A stretch of 64,000 nt of DNA from JBDHXE01 sp035445085 (GTDB lineage: Bacteria > Bacteroidota > Ignavibacteria > Kapaibacteriales > UBA2268). Both the position numbers and the translations under genes were made by a program. This document shows, in pieces, positions 63,945 through 64,000 of the stretch. The stretch lies in contig DAOMQA010000002.1 in NCBI GenBank assembly GCA_035445085.1, positions 128,374-192,373 on the forward strand, in the 5' to 3' direction. The notes beneath the pieces were generated by a model that saw only the letters and a list, made by a program, of their open reading frames with translations, did no database searches and was not told the DNA's origin. Within the stretch, counting starts at the first letter, position 1. Each line of letters opens with the position of its first letter.

Positions 63945-64000
63945 AAAAATATGTTAAATATCGTTAATAAATTACAATGGAATTACCTTGAAAGCGCCAT

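Noticed and set aside
1..64000. CRISPR arrays and rRNA genes
   Set aside because: No regularly spaced direct repeats of 25-40 bases and no rRNA-like conserved segments were seen on reading the window.

Overview
The window is AT-rich chromosomal DNA, densely packed with genes, from a member of the Bacteroidota or a close relative in the FCB group (Kapabacteria- or Ignavibacteria-like lineages are plausible). The evidence is a large SprA/type IX secretion translocon gene at the left edge, three proteins with C-terminal T9SS-like sorting domains, PorQ-like and PorT-like barrels, a DUF4835 protein, and promoters of the Bacteroidota form (TTG, a 19-20 base spacer, then TAnnTTTG) in front of gyrA, gcvT and the DUF2249 gene. 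Shine-Dalgarno sequences are present at some genes, including two TTG-started ones. I see no tRNA, rRNA, CRISPR array or complete mobile element.

Left part (1-19,000): sprA (truncated by the window edge), glmS and a nucleotide-sugar dehydrogenase form a + strand group for surface secretion and amino-sugar precursors, followed by mscL. Then come - strand cheW and a DUF3108/msrA pair, + strand family 4 uracil-DNA glycosylase, a - strand group (T9SS cargo of 1000 residues, OmpR-type regulator, MazG-like pyrophosphohydrolase, acyl-CoA carboxylase beta subunit), and serS.

Middle part (19,000-37,300): rpiB, bamD and a PorT-like barrel; a small degenerate-looking locus; an MFS transporter; lepA followed by two tandem, unequal signal peptidase genes; a four-gene - strand operon of three lipoproteins and a beta-barrel (26,369-31,868) that is the least explained locus here; a triple-DUF2249 protein overlapping an Fsr-like MFS exporter behind a promoter with a palindrome at its predicted start; rhomboid protease; a small T9SS cargo with a coupled 44-residue membrane peptide; gcvT; a ComEA-like helix-hairpin-helix protein.

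Right part (37,300-64,000): a 1412-residue secreted subtilase with FG-GAP repeats; a signalling trio (HDOD partner, HDOD protein, GAF histidine kinase) converging on an RsbW-like anti-sigma kinase; a long - strand run from gyrA through nitrilase, ABC transporter, thioredoxin-like protein and murC to two SurA/PpiC-type chaperones and the anti-sigma kinase; a lytic transglycosylase, CheB and DUF4835; a PorQ-like barrel overlapping a helix-hairpin-helix outer-membrane protein; a J-domain coiled-coil protein; an AhpD-like protein; and a diheme cytochrome c. The last 90 bases hold a hairpin that is either the cytochrome gene's terminator or the terminal inverted repeat of an insertion sequence entering from the right.

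Most genes are core functions. Envelope biogenesis (SprA, BamD, SurA/PpiC, MurC, LepB, lipoproteins, barrels) is the dominant theme. The features that deserve follow-up are the 26-32 kb lipoprotein operon, the DUF2249/Fsr locus with its operator-like palindrome, the HDOD/kinase/anti-sigma cluster, and the structured leader of gyrA.
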